A stretch of DNA of 64,000 nt, taken from positions 124,001-188,000 of the forward strand of contig NZ_RBXJ01000002.1 in the NCBI RefSeq assembly GCF_003635115.1, written 5' to 3'. Shown here piece by piece: positions 55,441-63,132 of the stretch (position 1 is its first letter; each line of letters starts with the position of its first letter). A program made the translations under genes and the position numbers. The notes under the pieces are model-generated. The model had not been told where the DNA came from. It searched no databases and was given only the letters and a program-made list of their open reading frames with translations. This stretch comes from Microbacterium sp. AG1240 (GTDB taxonomy: Bacteria > Actinomycetota > Actinomycetes > Actinomycetales > Microbacteriaceae).

Positions 55441-55475
55441 AAGAGGGTCTCACCGGTCTCCGGTGGGGCCCTCTT
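55441..55475 (+). terminator. Terminator of the rplK-rplA operon
   Basis: Arms at 55441-55456 and 55460-55475 form a 16-bp stem (AAGAGGG at the base, ACCGG at the top, two G-U pairs) with the loop TCT. It starts 13 bases after the rplA stop. Confidence 0.8.
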
Positions 55476-55486
55476 CGCGTGTGCCG

Positions 55487-55762
55487 TCAGACGGTGTCGC
55501 GGATCTCGAAATCGCCCGCGCCGGTGGCGGGGATGTCGGTGACCTGGAGGTCGTCGACGCGGGCGCCGGGCGGCCCGTGCGCCATCCAGGCGAGCACCGC
55601 ATCGACCTGCTCGTCCGAGCCCTCCACCTCGGCCTCGACCGATCCGTCGGCTCTGTTGCGCACCCAGCCCGACACTTCGGCGCGCCGCGCGAAACGGCCC
55701 GTCGAATAGCGGTATCCGACCCCCTGGACCAGACCTCGGACGACGACATGGATGCGGCGCAT
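55487..55762 (-). CDS. acyP: Acylphosphatase
   Basis: This 91-residue enzyme hydrolyses carboxyl-phosphate bonds. It has the catalytic Arg in VVVRGLVQGVGYRYS and the catalytic Asn in GWVRNRADGSVEAEVEG. I chose ATG 55762 (MRRIHVVVRG), the usual family start; a GTG six codons upstream is possible. It is convergent with rplA. Confidence 0.92.
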   Translation of the reverse strand: MRRIHVVVRGLVQGVGYRYSTGRFARRAEVSGWVRNRADGSVEAEVEGSDEQVDAVLAWMAHGPPGARVDDLQVTDIPATGAGDFEIRDTV

Positions 55763-55793
55763 CTGCCCATCGTGCCGCACGTCCCGGGCGCTG

Positions 55794-56450
55794 TCAGTGC
55801 GGAAGCACCAGACCGACGGCCAGCACGATCATCACCACGGCGATCACCCCGTCGAGGATCCGCCATGCGCGAGGGGTTGCGAGCCATCGGCTCAGGTAGC
55901 GCGAGCCGAACGCCAGCGTGAAGAACCAGGCCACGCTCGCCATCATGGCGCCCGCGGCGAAGACCCAGCGGGCATCGCCGTGCGTGGTGGCGACCGAGCC
56001 GAGGAGGAACACCGTGTCGAGGTAGACGTGGGGGTTCAGCCATGTCAGCGCCAGGCACGTCAGCACCACGGGGGCGAGCCGCGGTCGTGTCGCCAGCGCC
56101 GTGGCGGCGGGCGCAGCATCCGACATCCCTCGCGTGGGTGCGACATCGACCCGCAGCGTCGCACCGCCCGGACGCCAGGCGCGGCGCGCGGCGAGAAGTC
56201 CGTAGCCGAGGAGGAACGCGGCGCCCGCCCAGCGCACGACGTCGACGACCCAGGGAACGGCCGCCAGCACGAGCCCGATGCCCGATACGCCGACGGCGAT
56301 GAGCAGGGCGTCCGAGGCCGCGCACACGAGAGCCACCGTGAGGGCGAACTCGCGCCGGAGCCCCTGACGCAGCACGAAGAGGTTCTGCGCCCCGATCGCG
56401 ACGATGAGAGAGAGGCCGAGTCCGATGCCGGCGAAGAGCGAGGTGAGCAC
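55794..56450 (-). CDS. lysE: LysE/ArgO-family amino acid exporter
   Basis: This 218-residue membrane protein has six predicted helices and the LysE signature GLGLSLIVAIGAQNLFVLRQGL at the N-terminus, with LTWLNPHVYLDTVFLLGS in the middle. LysE/ArgO exporters expel excess lysine or arginine. I chose GTG 56450; the open frame continues to ATG 56507, but this would leave only 12 bases to the divergent regulator start. The LysR-type gene next to it is the expected activator. Confidence 0.9.
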   Translation of the reverse strand: MLTSLFAGIGLGLSLIVAIGAQNLFVLRQGLRREFALTVALVCAASDALLIAVGVSGIGLVLAAVPWVVDVVRWAGAAFLLGYGLLAARRAWRPGGATLRVDVAPTRGMSDAAPAATALATRPRLAPVVLTCLALTWLNPHVYLDTVFLLGSVATTHGDARWVFAAGAMMASVAWFFTLAFGSRYLSRWLATPRAWRILDGVIAVVMIVLAVGLVLPH

Positions 56451-56519
56451 GCTCCGACGGTAGGCGCGTCTCCGTATCAAGTACAGCTCATTATTCTTGC
56501 GTGCCATTAGCGTGGCTTC
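56451..56519. promoter_or_regulatory. lysE-lysG intergenic control region
   Basis: This 69-base gap is AT-richer than its surroundings, especially 56480-56510 (ATTATTCTTG). In the known lysE/lysG pairs the regulator binds here and activates the exporter when lysine or arginine is in excess. No exact operator could be assigned. Confidence 0.5.
56508..56513 (+). promoter_or_regulatory. -10 box of the leaderless lysG transcript
   Basis: TAGCGT ends 6 bases before ATG 56520. Confidence 0.5.
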
Positions 56520-57407
56520 ATGCAGATTCCGCTCGACCTCGCGCGCACTCTCGCCGTTGTCGTCGACGAGGGCACCCTCGACGCGGCCGCGCGCCGCCTC
56601 CACATCACGGCGTCGGCCGTGAGCCAGCGCATCCGTGCGCTCGAGAACCGCCTCGGTCGCGTGGTGCTGGTGCGCTCCAAGCCCGTGCGGGCGACCGACG
56701 CGGGGGAGGCGGTGGTGCGTCTCGCCCGTCAGCTCGCGCTCATCGAACACGACGCCCTCGCCGAGATCGGCGACGGAGGCGAGGGGGCAACAGCCGTCGT
56801 GCCTCTCGCCGTCAACGCCGACTCCCTCGCGACCTGGTTCCTGGCGCCGCTCGCCCGTCTCGCCGAACGCCGGCGCATCGTGTTCGAGCTGCACCGCGAC
56901 GATCAGGACTTCACCGCGGGTCTTCTCGAATCGGGCACGGTGATGGGGGCCGTGACCTCTCGTGCGGCACCCGTCGGCGGTTGCCGCGTCAGCGCACTCG
57001 GCGTGCTCCGCTACGAAGCGGTCGCCGGCGCGTCGTTCGCGGCCCGGTGGTTCGCCGGGGGCGTGGATGCGGCGTCGCTCGCCGCCGCACCGGTGGTCGA
57101 CTTCGACCGGCGCGACGACCTGCAGTCGCGATGGCTGACGGCGAACGGCGTCGACCCGTCGTCGCCCCCACGACACCTGGTGCCGGCGTCGAGCGACTTC
57201 GCCGAGGCGGTCGTGCGCGGACTGGGGTGGGGGCTGTTGCCGCGCTTCCAGTCGGAGGCGCACCTGCGGACGGGAGGCCTCGTCGCCCTGGGCGGGCCGC
57301 CGATCGATGTCGCGCTCTACTGGCAGCAGTGGAACCTCACGTCCGACCTGCTCGATGCCATCGCCGACGAGGTGGTCGCCGAGGGGCGGCGGGTACTCGC
57401 TCACTGA
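56520..57407 (+). CDS. lysG: LysR-family regulator LysG/ArgP
   Basis: This 295-residue regulator has an N-terminal winged helix (LARTLAVVVDEGTLDAAARRLHITASAVSQRIRALENRLGRVVLVRSKPVRATDAGEAVVRLARQ region, residues 6-75) and a C-terminal substrate-binding domain. The ArgP/LysG group is recognised by SAVSQRIRALE and RSKPVRATDAGE. It is divergent from the LysE-type exporter and should activate it when basic amino acids accumulate. Confidence 0.92.
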   Translation: MQIPLDLARTLAVVVDEGTLDAAARRLHITASAVSQRIRALENRLGRVVLVRSKPVRATDAGEAVVRLARQLALIEHDALAEIGDGGEGATAVVPLAVNADSLATWFLAPLARLAERRRIVFELHRDDQDFTAGLLESGTVMGAVTSRAAPVGGCRVSALGVLRYEAVAGASFAARWFAGGVDAASLAAAPVVDFDRRDDLQSRWLTANGVDPSSPPRHLVPASSDFAEAVVRGLGWGLLPRFQSEAHLRTGGLVALGGPPIDVALYWQQWNLTSDLLDAIADEVVAEGRRVLAH

Positions 57408-57434
57408 GCGCCCGCCGCCCGTTGGGCGACCCGG

Positions 57435-58655
57435 TCAGGCTGCCGTGATGTAGCCGTTCGGGTTGAGCACGTACTTGCGCGCCGTGCCACTGTCGAAGTC
57501 GGCGTAGCCCTGCGGGGCTTCGTCGAGAGTGATCGGGGTGGCGTGGACGGCCTTGGCGATCTGCACCTTGTCGTGCAGGATCGCCATCATCAGCTGCCGG
57601 TTGTAGCGCATGACCGGGCACTGACCGGTGGTGAACGACAGCGATTTCGCCCACCCGAGCCCCAGGCGCAGCGAGAGCGAGCCGACCTTCGCCGCTTCGT
57701 CCACCCCGCCGGGGTCGCCCGTGACGTAGAGCCCCGGAATGCCGAGCGCGCCGCCCGCCGCCGTGAGATCCATCAGCGAGTTCAGCACCGTCGCGGGTGC
57801 CTCCTGCGCCGAGTCGGAACCGTGACCGCGAGCCTCGAACCCCACCGCGTCGACCGCGCAGTCGACTTCCGGAACCCCGAGGATCTGCGCGATCTGATCC
57901 TTCGGATCGCCCTTCGAGACGTCGACCGTCTCGCAGCCGAACGACCGGGCCTGCGCGAGGCGCTCCTCGTTCAGGTCGGCGACGATCACGGATGCTGCGC
58001 CCAGCAGTTGGGCGGAGACGGCGGCGGCGAGGCCGACGGGCCCGGCGCCGGCGATGTACACGGTGGATCCCGGACGCACCCCCGCGGTGTAGGCGCCGTG
58101 GAATCCCGTCGGGAAGATGTCGGAGAGCATGGTGAGGTCGAGGATCTTCTCGAGCGCCTGATCGCGATCGGGGAAGACCAGGAGGTTCCAGTCGGCGTAG
58201 GGGACGAGCACGTACTCGGCCTGGCCGCCGACCCATCCGCCCATGTCGACGTACCCGTAGGCGCTGCCCGGGCGGTCGGGGTTCACGTTGAGGCAGATGC
58301 CCGTCTTCCCCTCCTTGCAGTTGCGGCATCGCCCGCAGGCGATGTTGAACGGGACGGAGACGATGTCGCCGACCTTGACGAACTCCACGTCGGGGCCGAC
58401 CTCGATGACCTCGCCGGTGATCTCATGGCCGAGCACGAGTCCCTCGGGGGCGGTCGTGCGACCGCGCACCATGTGCTGGTCGGATCCGCAGATGTTGGTG
58501 GCGACGGTGCGGAGGATCGCCCCGTGAGGAACCTTCCGTCCGACGTTCGCGGGATTCACCCCCGGCCCGTCCTTCAGCACGAACTCCGGATAGGGGGTAT
58601 CGATGACTTCCACGACACCAGGACCCTTGTACGCAACCGCTCGGTTCGTCGACAT
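57435..58655 (-). CDS. Zinc alcohol dehydrogenase, glutathione-independent formaldehyde dehydrogenase-like
   Basis: This 406-residue zinc-dependent dehydrogenase has NICGSDQHMVRGRTTAPEGLVLGHEITGEV with the catalytic-zinc Cys and His, structural-zinc Cys in CGRCRNCKEGKTGIC, and a Rossmann AGAGPVGLAAAVSAQLLGA followed by VIVADLNEERL. The long form with DMGGWVGGQAEYVLVPYAD matches FdhA-type formaldehyde dismutase/dehydrogenases, which keep NAD bound. GAAGGAG lies before ATG 58655. The aldehyde substrate is not fixed by sequence. Confidence 0.9.
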   Translation of the reverse strand: MSTNRAVAYKGPGVVEVIDTPYPEFVLKDGPGVNPANVGRKVPHGAILRTVATNICGSDQHMVRGRTTAPEGLVLGHEITGEVIEVGPDVEFVKVGDIVSVPFNIACGRCRNCKEGKTGICLNVNPDRPGSAYGYVDMGGWVGGQAEYVLVPYADWNLLVFPDRDQALEKILDLTMLSDIFPTGFHGAYTAGVRPGSTVYIAGAGPVGLAAAVSAQLLGAASVIVADLNEERLAQARSFGCETVDVSKGDPKDQIAQILGVPEVDCAVDAVGFEARGHGSDSAQEAPATVLNSLMDLTAAGGALGIPGLYVTGDPGGVDEAAKVGSLSLRLGLGWAKSLSFTTGQCPVMRYNRQLMMAILHDKVQIAKAVHATPITLDEAPQGYADFDSGTARKYVLNPNGYITAA

Positions 58656-58763
58656 CTTCGTCGCTCCTTCGTGAGGGGGCGCGCATCGTCGCGCGCCGAT
58701 GCCACCCACCCTTCCACCGAGGCACCCGTTGCGCGACCCCCTCCGGGCACCGGGCGGTGCGTC

Positions 58764-59795
58764 TCAGTCGTCGCTGACGCGCAGGACGAGCTTGCCCCGC
58801 GTGTGCCCGCGCTCGAGCTCGCGGTGCGCGTCGGCCGCCTCGTCGAGCCCGAAGACCCGATCCACGTACACCTGCACGGCTCCCGACTCGAGCAGGCGTG
58901 CGATCGTCGCGAGAGTTCCGCCGTCGGGCACGACCTTGAAGCTCGTGGCGCGGAAGCCTTCGGCGGTCGCCGCCTCGTGGAACCCCGGCCAGGCGCCGGT
59001 CGGCACCTCGATCAGCAGTCCGCCCGGACGCAGTGCCCGGAGCGAGCGGGTGCCGGTGTCGTCCATCACGTTGCCGACGAGATCGATCACCACGTCGGCG
59101 TCGGAGACGTGATCCTCGAACCGCTGGGCGGCGTGGTCGATGACGGTGCGGGCGCCGAGTTCGCGCAGCCAGTCGGCATTGCGGGCGGAGCCCGTGGCGA
59201 TCACCTGCGCTCCGAAGTACGACGCGAACTGCACCGCGAAATGGCCCACCCCGCCGCTGCCCGCGTGGATGAGGATGCGCTGGCCCTCGTGCGCGAGAGC
59301 GGTCTCCACCACGAGGCCCCACGCGGTCAGTGCCGCCAGCGGTACGCCCGCCGCCTCGACGTGCGAGAGCGACGCGGGCTTGCGCGCGAGCGAGAGCGAG
59401 GGCACCGTCACGTACTCGGCGTAGGTGCCTCCGGTGCGGGGGAAGCCCGCCATGCCGAACACCTCCGTGCCTACCGGGAACGCGTGCGACTCGTACGGCG
59501 ATGTCACGACGACGCCGCTGAAGTCGAACCCGAGCGCCGTCGGGAACGAGCCGATCGCGCCGGACACCCCCGAGCCCGATCGGGTCTTGGCGTCGATCGG
59601 ATTGACGCCGGCGGCGACGACCCGCACGAGCACCTCGCTCAGGATCGGCGCGGGGGTGTCGATCGTCGCGAGGTGCAGCTGCGCAGCATCCCCCGTCCGA
59701 TCGATGACCGCGGCGCTCATCGTCGACGGCAGCGCGAGCGGCTCGGCGAGTGCGACGTCGGAGGGGGACTCGGGGCGCTGGGGCCGGAATCTCAT
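58764..59795 (-). CDS. Quinone oxidoreductase-like zinc-free MDR enzyme
   Basis: This 343-residue medium-chain dehydrogenase/reductase has VLVRVVAAGVNPIDAKTRSG, DFSGVVV, the NADPH-binding ILIHAGSGGVGHFAVQFASYFGAQVIATGS, and lacks zinc-binding Cys, which fits quinone oxidoreductase-like proteins. ATG 59795 has GGAAGGAG seven bases before it, choosing it over the longer start at 59849. It is separated by 108 bases from the dehydrogenase downstream and by 118 from the MarR gene upstream. Confidence 0.9.
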   Translation of the reverse strand: MRFRPQRPESPSDVALAEPLALPSTMSAAVIDRTGDAAQLHLATIDTPAPILSEVLVRVVAAGVNPIDAKTRSGSGVSGAIGSFPTALGFDFSGVVVTSPYESHAFPVGTEVFGMAGFPRTGGTYAEYVTVPSLSLARKPASLSHVEAAGVPLAALTAWGLVVETALAHEGQRILIHAGSGGVGHFAVQFASYFGAQVIATGSARNADWLRELGARTVIDHAAQRFEDHVSDADVVIDLVGNVMDDTGTRSLRALRPGGLLIEVPTGAWPGFHEAATAEGFRATSFKVVPDGGTLATIARLLESGAVQVYVDRVFGLDEAADAHRELERGHTRGKLVLRVSDD

Positions 59796-59913
59796 CGGCG
59801 CTCCTTCCGTGCGATGGGCGACGACGGCGACGGTGCCGGCGACGGACACCAGTCAACCGCGGAAGTGTCTCCGCGGTGTTACGCGGGTGTCACCGCAGAA
59901 AGAAGCTCGGCGC

Positions 59914-60423
59914 TCAGGCCTCCGGCGTCTCGCCGGAGGCGAGGGAATGCAGGAGGCGGGTGAGATGGCGGATGTCGTCGATCGACCAGTCCTCCAGCAC
60001 GGTGAACAGGCGCCCCTGCTGCGGAGCGCGGGCGACAGCCAGACGCTCCGCCCCCTCGGGGGTGACCGTGATCAGCCGAGACCGTCGATCGTCCGGGTCG
60101 AGCGTGCGCGCGACGAGGCCGAGCCCCTCGAGCTCCGAGACGCTGCGGCTGACGAGTCCCTTGTCGGAGGCGAGGTGCTCGGTGAGGGCCGACAGAGTGG
60201 TCGACTCGGAGCGACCGATCAACGACAACACCTTGTAGGTGCCGGGGAGCATGCCGGGGTGCACCCGGTCGGCCGCCGCGGCGAGGTGGCGGCGGTAGGC
60301 CATCATCAGCTCGGCGAACGACCCTTCGAGCGCCTCGACCGCGACCGACCGGTCGTCCCCCGTCGGCGCGTCGACCGGGATCGTCGCGTCGGCGGGGGAA
60401 TCGGCGATCGTCATGTCAGTCAT
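59914..60423 (-). CDS. MarR-family regulator
   Basis: This 169-residue regulator has the MarR winged helix: STTLSALTEHLASDKGLVSRSVSELEGLGLVARTLDPDDRRSRLITVTPEG (about residues 70-120). It overlaps the stop of the MFS gene by eight bases (a start at 60414 is also possible). As the second gene behind the twin operators, it most likely represses the efflux operon and itself, releasing DNA when a substrate of the pump is bound. Confidence 0.9.
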   Translation of the reverse strand: MTDMTIADSPADATIPVDAPTGDDRSVAVEALEGSFAELMMAYRRHLAAAADRVHPGMLPGTYKVLSLIGRSESTTLSALTEHLASDKGLVSRSVSELEGLGLVARTLDPDDRRSRLITVTPEGAERLAVARAPQQGRLFTVLEDWSIDDIRHLTRLLHSLASGETPEA

Positions 60424-62107
60424 TCTCGCCGACGGAGGAGCGTGTCGTGCGGGCGTCGCTCTCAGGGACGGTCGTGACCGTACCGGTTCCGGCGAGCACC
60501 GACATGCCCTCGGGGGTCGAGACCGTCGCGAGGTCGGCTTCTCCGGCGTGGATCCGCTCGCTCGTGGTCATGCGGTTCAGCGGGTGGTTCGGCAGGAAGA
60601 TGATCGCGATCAGGCTGATCACGGCGATCGGAACCGCGATCAGGAACGAGCTCGCGATCGACTGCGCGTAGATGTCCTCCACGATCACCCGCACGGACTC
60701 CGGGAGCGCCGAGACCTGCGGGATCGTTCCGGACTGCAGCTGCGCGGCCACCGCGGCGCCGTCGGCGCCCAGACCCGCGATCGCCGTCGCGATGTCGGCA
60801 CCGCGGTCGGCGAAGAGGCCGGCGGCGGTCGTCGCCAGAGTCGCTCCCATGACCGAGACGCCGACGGTGCCGCCGAGGCTGCGGAAGAAGGTGACGCCGG
60901 AGCTGGCGGCACCCATGACCTCCGGGCGCGCGGTGTTCTGCACAATCAGCACGAGATTCTGCATCGTCATGCCCACGCCGGCGCCCAGGAGCGCCATGTA
61001 GAGGGAGACCAGAACGAAGTTCGTGTCGTAGTGGATCGTCGACAGGAGGGACGACCCGGCGATCAGCAGCACGCCTCCGGCGATCAGGTAGGGCTTCCAG
61101 TGGCCGTAGCGCGAGATGAGGGAACCGACGATCACGGATGCGAGGAGGAGCCCCGCGATCATCGGGATCGTCATGACGCCGGCCTCGGTCGGGGTCGCCC
61201 CGCGCGCCATCTGCATGTACTGGCTGAGGAACACCGCGGTGCCGAACATCGCCAGCCCGGTCGCGATCGAGGCGATCGTGGCGAGGGTGAACGTGCGGTT
61301 GCGGAAGAGCGTGAGGGGCACGAGGGGCTCCGACACGCGCAGTTCGACGATGACGAACAGGACGGCCGAGACGATCGCTCCGCCGACCATCAGCACGGTC
61401 TCGGTGCTCCACCACTCGTAGTTCTTGCCGGCGTTGGTGACCCAGATGAGGATCAGCGAGACGGCCGTCGCGAGCAGCACGATGCCGAAGTAGTCGATCT
61501 TCACCGCGCGCTTCGGTCGGGCCGGGAGGTGCAGGGTGCGCTGCTGGATGAACAGCGCCGCGACCGCGAAGGGGAGGGCGACGAAGAAGTTGAAGCGCCA
61601 GCCGAACGAGTCGGTGATCACTCCGCCCAGGAGCGGGCCGCCGACGGTGGCGACGGCCATGACGGCACCGAACAGGCCCATGTAACGGCCGCGCTCGCGG
61701 GGGCTGATGATGTCGGCCATGATGACCTGGCTCAGCGCGGCGAGGCCGCCGGCGCCGAGTCCCTGCACCGCGCGGAACGCGATGAGCATCTCGGTGTTCT
61801 GCGAGAAGCCGGCCGCCGCGGTGGCGAGCACGAAGATCGCGATGGCGATCTGGATCAGCAGCTTGCGGTTGAACAGGTCGGCGAGCTTGCCCCAGATCGG
61901 CGTCGAGATCGCGGTCGTCAGCAGGGTTGAGGTGATGACCCAGGTGAAGGCAGCCTGGTCGCCGTTGAGGTCGTGAACGATGACGGGCAGCGACGTGGAG
62001 ACGACGGTCGATGCGAGCATCGACACGAACATCCCGAGGAGGAGTCCGATGAGCGCGGGAAGCACACGCCGTGGCGCGGTCTCGGGCTCGGAAGCAGTGG
62101 TGGCCAT
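60416..62107 (-). CDS. DHA2-family MFS drug exporter (EmrB/QacA-like)
   Basis: This 563-residue proton-coupled exporter has 14 predicted helices. MFS motifs are LADLFNRKLLI (motif A-like, GKLADLFNRK), GLGAGGLAALSQVIMADIISPRERGRYMG, and motif C VGGPLLGGVITDSFGWRFNFFVALP. That set is typical of the EmrB/QacA group. ATG 62107 follows the promoter with two MarR-type operators. The substrates are unknown. Confidence 0.92.
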   Translation of the reverse strand: MATTASEPETAPRRVLPALIGLLLGMFVSMLASTVVSTSLPVIVHDLNGDQAAFTWVITSTLLTTAISTPIWGKLADLFNRKLLIQIAIAIFVLATAAAGFSQNTEMLIAFRAVQGLGAGGLAALSQVIMADIISPRERGRYMGLFGAVMAVATVGGPLLGGVITDSFGWRFNFFVALPFAVAALFIQQRTLHLPARPKRAVKIDYFGIVLLATAVSLILIWVTNAGKNYEWWSTETVLMVGGAIVSAVLFVIVELRVSEPLVPLTLFRNRTFTLATIASIATGLAMFGTAVFLSQYMQMARGATPTEAGVMTIPMIAGLLLASVIVGSLISRYGHWKPYLIAGGVLLIAGSSLLSTIHYDTNFVLVSLYMALLGAGVGMTMQNLVLIVQNTARPEVMGAASSGVTFFRSLGGTVGVSVMGATLATTAAGLFADRGADIATAIAGLGADGAAVAAQLQSGTIPQVSALPESVRVIVEDIYAQSIASSFLIAVPIAVISLIAIIFLPNHPLNRMTTSERIHAGEADLATVSTPEGMSVLAGTGTVTTVPESDARTTRSSVGEND

Positions 62108-62154
62108 GAGAACCTTTGCGAACGAGGAAGAAGAGTCGCGACACCGTCGACGCG

Positions 62155-62205
62155 ATAGTTGACTTTCATCAACCTTACTCCGATTGATTGACTTTCGTCA
62201 ACTAT
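62155..62205 (-). promoter_or_regulatory. Promoter of the MFS-marR operon with two MarR operators
   Basis: On the minus strand -35 TTGACG and -10 TAAGGT are spaced 18 bases. Site A (62158-62173, GTTGACTTTCATCAAC) covers the region after the -10; site B (62187-62202, ATTGACTTTCGTCAAC) covers the -35. Both are TTGA-N6-TCAA inverted repeats, so a MarR dimer on each would block RNA polymerase. Confidence 0.75.
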
Positions 62206-62228
62206 CCCCGTGGCGGGCGGTGCACTGC

Positions 62229-62903
62229 TCAGCCGTCGGCCAACGCGAGCGCGCGGAATCTCTCCCTCGGGGGTTCGGCGCGCGCGACGGGCGCTCGCGC
62301 CGCCATGGTGCGGCGGTGCAGCTCGTCGATCAGAGCCGTGGCCAGCCGCACCAGGTTGTCGATCTCGCGTTCGTCGCGATCGACCCACTGGCACTGGGGT
62401 TCGTCTCCGACGGGCACGAACCCGTCGTGCTCCTCCCACGTGACGAGCGTGCGCTCGGCGCCGAGGACGTGCTGCTGCCACCAGACCTGTCGTAGATAGG
62501 TGCGCGGGATGCTGCGCCACTTCTTGTTCGTCGTCTTGATCTCGGCGAGGATGACCCGCCCCGCAGCATCCACCGTCACACCGTCGGGCGTCGCGAGGTG
62601 TCGCCTCTCGACGACCGCGTGGAACAGTGCGGAGGACGGCTGGATCCCGTGCGTGGCGGCGACCCACGCGGCGATCTCGGGCTCGCGCGCCTTGCCGTGC
62701 GCCGTGTAGGCGTTGCCGGAGAACCCCGATCCGAGCAGCTTCGCGTCGGCTGCCCGGGGGATGACCCGGTCGCTCGTCAGCGCGGCGACGTCGGTGGCGG
62801 TGATCCCTCGCGAGCGTGCGCGCACCCACGCGACCCGGTCGCGCGAGTCGGCCACGATCCGCGCGGCCAGCTCGGGGCTGCGCGCGGTCAGTTCGGGGGA
62901 CAT
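62229..62903 (-). CDS. YqaJ-like (lambda-exonuclease-type) nuclease
   Basis: This 224-residue protein resembles YqaJ viral recombinase-type exonucleases. RSRGITATDVAALTS is the typical entry motif; GKAREPEIAAWVA gives the first Glu; DGVTVDAAGRVILAEIKTTNKKW gives the Asp...Glu-x-Lys of the PD-(D/E)XK centre; WWQQHVLGAERTLVTWEEHDGF follows. Such nucleases usually come from phages with a RecT-like partner; none is near. It has a leaderless-type -10 box. Confidence 0.85.
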   Translation of the reverse strand: MSPELTARSPELAARIVADSRDRVAWVRARSRGITATDVAALTSDRVIPRAADAKLLGSGFSGNAYTAHGKAREPEIAAWVAATHGIQPSSALFHAVVERRHLATPDGVTVDAAGRVILAEIKTTNKKWRSIPRTYLRQVWWQQHVLGAERTLVTWEEHDGFVPVGDEPQCQWVDRDEREIDNLVRLATALIDELHRRTMAARAPVARAEPPRERFRALALADG

Positions 62904-62910
62904 GCGTTCG

Positions 62911-62916
62911 ACCCTA
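62911..62916 (-). promoter_or_regulatory. -10 box of the leaderless YqaJ-like transcript
   Basis: On the minus strand TAGGGT ends 7 bases before ATG 62903. Confidence 0.5.
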
Positions 62917-62940
62917 ACCCCGCCTCCTCGCCGTGCGCTG

Positions 62941-63012
62941 CTCGACGCGCGTCGAGATCACGGCTTCTCGCCGAGAGTGCGGGGTACGGCCGCGCCGCGG
63001 CCGTACGCTCGG
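62941..63012. repeat. Two perfect palindromes in the YqaJ-AbiEi intergenic region
   Basis: CTCGACGCGCGTCGAG (62941-62956) is a perfect 16-bp palindrome. GTACGGCCGCG (62984-62994) and CGCGGCCGTAC (62996-63006) are perfect inverse arms around one C, and CCGAG/CTCGG extends the stem outward. The gap of 229 bases holds no other feature I can identify. Confidence 0.6.
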
Positions 63013-63132
63013 CAACAACCCGTGCGTTCGCGCCTCGTCGCCCTCTCCTGCACAGGGGCGTCAGTGCGGAGGGGATTCGGCATATGACGATGCGGGGCCT
63101 GCCCGGGCGCGCAGAGGGACTGAAGTGGTCGC

